From assembly GCF_001953885.1 (NCBI RefSeq), contig NZ_MQUS01000035.1, positions 25,194 to 89,193 on the forward strand: a DNA stretch of 64,000 bases, in the 5' to 3' direction. Positions 63,538 to 64,000 of this stretch are shown here, piece by piece; positions within the stretch are counted from its first letter, which is position 1, and each line of letters opens with the position of its first letter. The position numbers and the translations under genes were made by a program. The DNA is from Streptomyces sp. IMTB 2501 (GTDB lineage: Bacteria > Actinomycetota > Actinomycetes > Streptomycetales > Streptomycetaceae). A model generated the notes under the pieces. That model did no database searches. It was not told the DNA's origin and worked only from the letters and a program-made list of their open reading frames with translations.

Positions 63538-64000
63538 ATGCTGAGGTTCTCCGTTCTCGGGCCACTGCAGATACGCACCGACACGGGTCCGGCGGACGTG
63601 CCCGGTGATCTGCAGCGCATTCTGGTGCAGACGCTGCTGATCAGCGAGGGCCGACCGGTCTCCGGGGAGAGCCTGGCCGAGGAGATGTGGGGCGAGGCCG
63701 TACCGGACCGCCAGGCCAACGCCCTGCAGGCACATATCAGCCGGCTGCGCCGCAGGCTGCGGGCGCTGGAGCCGGACCGGCCGGTGTCGCGGGTGACGAT
63801 CCATCCGGCGGGCTACCGGCTCGGGCTGGGCGAAGGGGAGCTGGACGCCGCCGAGTTCGTCCGGGCCGTACGGCAGGCGGAGGCGGCCTCGCCGGACGAG
63901 GCCGGGCGCACCGCCCGGCTGCTCGGGGACGCGCTGGCGCTGTGGCGCGGGCCGGTCTTCGGCGGTTTTCCCGGCGGGACCCTGTGCGAGCTGGCGGGCG
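63538..64000 (+). CDS. SARP-family transcriptional activator, 5' part only
   Basis: 154 residues are visible before the window ends. The OmpR-type DNA-binding domain (MLRFSVLGPLQIRTDTG, NALQAHISRLRRRLRAL, HPAGYRLGLG) is followed by the start of the BTAD domain (LDAAEFVRAVRQAE, ALALWRGPVFGGFP). AAGGGGG precedes ATG 63538. SARPs activate clusters by binding heptameric direct repeats upstream of -10 elements; such repeats occur in front of cluster transcription units in this window. The valanimycin cluster also has a SARP (VlmI). Confidence 0.9.
   Translation, partial: MLRFSVLGPLQIRTDTGPADVPGDLQRILVQTLLISEGRPVSGESLAEEMWGEAVPDRQANALQAHISRLRRRLRALEPDRPVSRVTIHPAGYRLGLGEGELDAAEFVRAVRQAEAASPDEAGRTARLLGDALALWRGPVFGGFPGGTLCELAG

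Noticed and set aside
62924..63544. Open frame reaching into the region before the SARP gene
   Set aside because: It begins antisense inside the seryltransferase gene and has no family features; the intergenic stretch is better explained by promoter repeats and hairpins.

Overview
The window is high-GC actinobacterial DNA, almost certainly a Streptomyces chromosome. The support is the strong third-position GC bias, a SacA-type aconitase, a helix-turn-helix/MurA fusion protein, a DasR/DasA-type sugar uptake locus, a SARP regulator and dispersed GC-rich intergenic repeats. No mobile element, CRISPR array, tRNA or rRNA was recognised.

Left part (1-29700), general metabolism. Two convergent secreted GH92 mannosidase-type genes share a perfect 12-bp operator. 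They are followed by a membrane-bound SpoIIE-type phosphatase. Next is a sensor kinase carrying a 198-bp in-frame tandem duplication of its phospho-acceptor region plus a frameshift. Aconitase acnA faces an XRE-MurA fusion gene across a 0.5-kb regulatory region. A diverged cold-shock-like protein and a squalene/phytoene-synthase-like protein come next. A tightly overlapping five-gene operon follows (PhyH oxygenase with an apparent frameshift, a glycosyltransferase-like protein, a PLP decarboxylase, GNAT, MFS exporter). A Das-type chitooligosaccharide importer with GH3 hexosaminidase and a divergent DasR-type regulator ends this part.

Right part (29737 to the window end), a biosynthetic gene cluster. 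It contains likely counterparts of the whole valanimycin azoxy cassette: acyl-CoA-dehydrogenase-fold amine N-hydroxylase plus flavin reductase, a second seryl-tRNA synthetase, a seryl-tRNA-dependent transferase, a small histidine-rich membrane protein (candidate hydrazine synthase), a ferritin-like diiron protein (candidate azoxy synthase), a diacylglycerol-kinase-like kinase and an MmgE/PrpD lyase. Instead of an amino acid decarboxylase for the amine, the cluster has fatty-acid/polyketide genes: a one-module type I PKS with a degenerate dehydratase, two free ACPs, KAS III, KAS II, FabI, a desaturase, an acyl-CoA ligase and a type II thioesterase with a cysteine nucleophile. It also has an aldehyde dehydrogenase and a class III aminotransferase. 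I infer that an acyl chain is built, reduced to an aldehyde, aminated, N-hydroxylated, O-serylated, rearranged to a hydrazine, oxidised to an azoxy group, and finally phosphorylated and dehydrated. The product would be a long-chain alkyl azoxy compound; I cannot name it.

Regulation. A SARP gene runs off the right edge. Six heptamer arrays (GTGTCAG/CTGACAC type, 11-bp period) lie in front of cluster transcription units, in five regions. In all six an A/T-containing hexamer starts exactly 10 bases after the last heptamer. This is the expected layout of SARP-activated promoters and suggests one regulon. One of them implies a leaderless mRNA for the ACP gene just upstream of the PKS.
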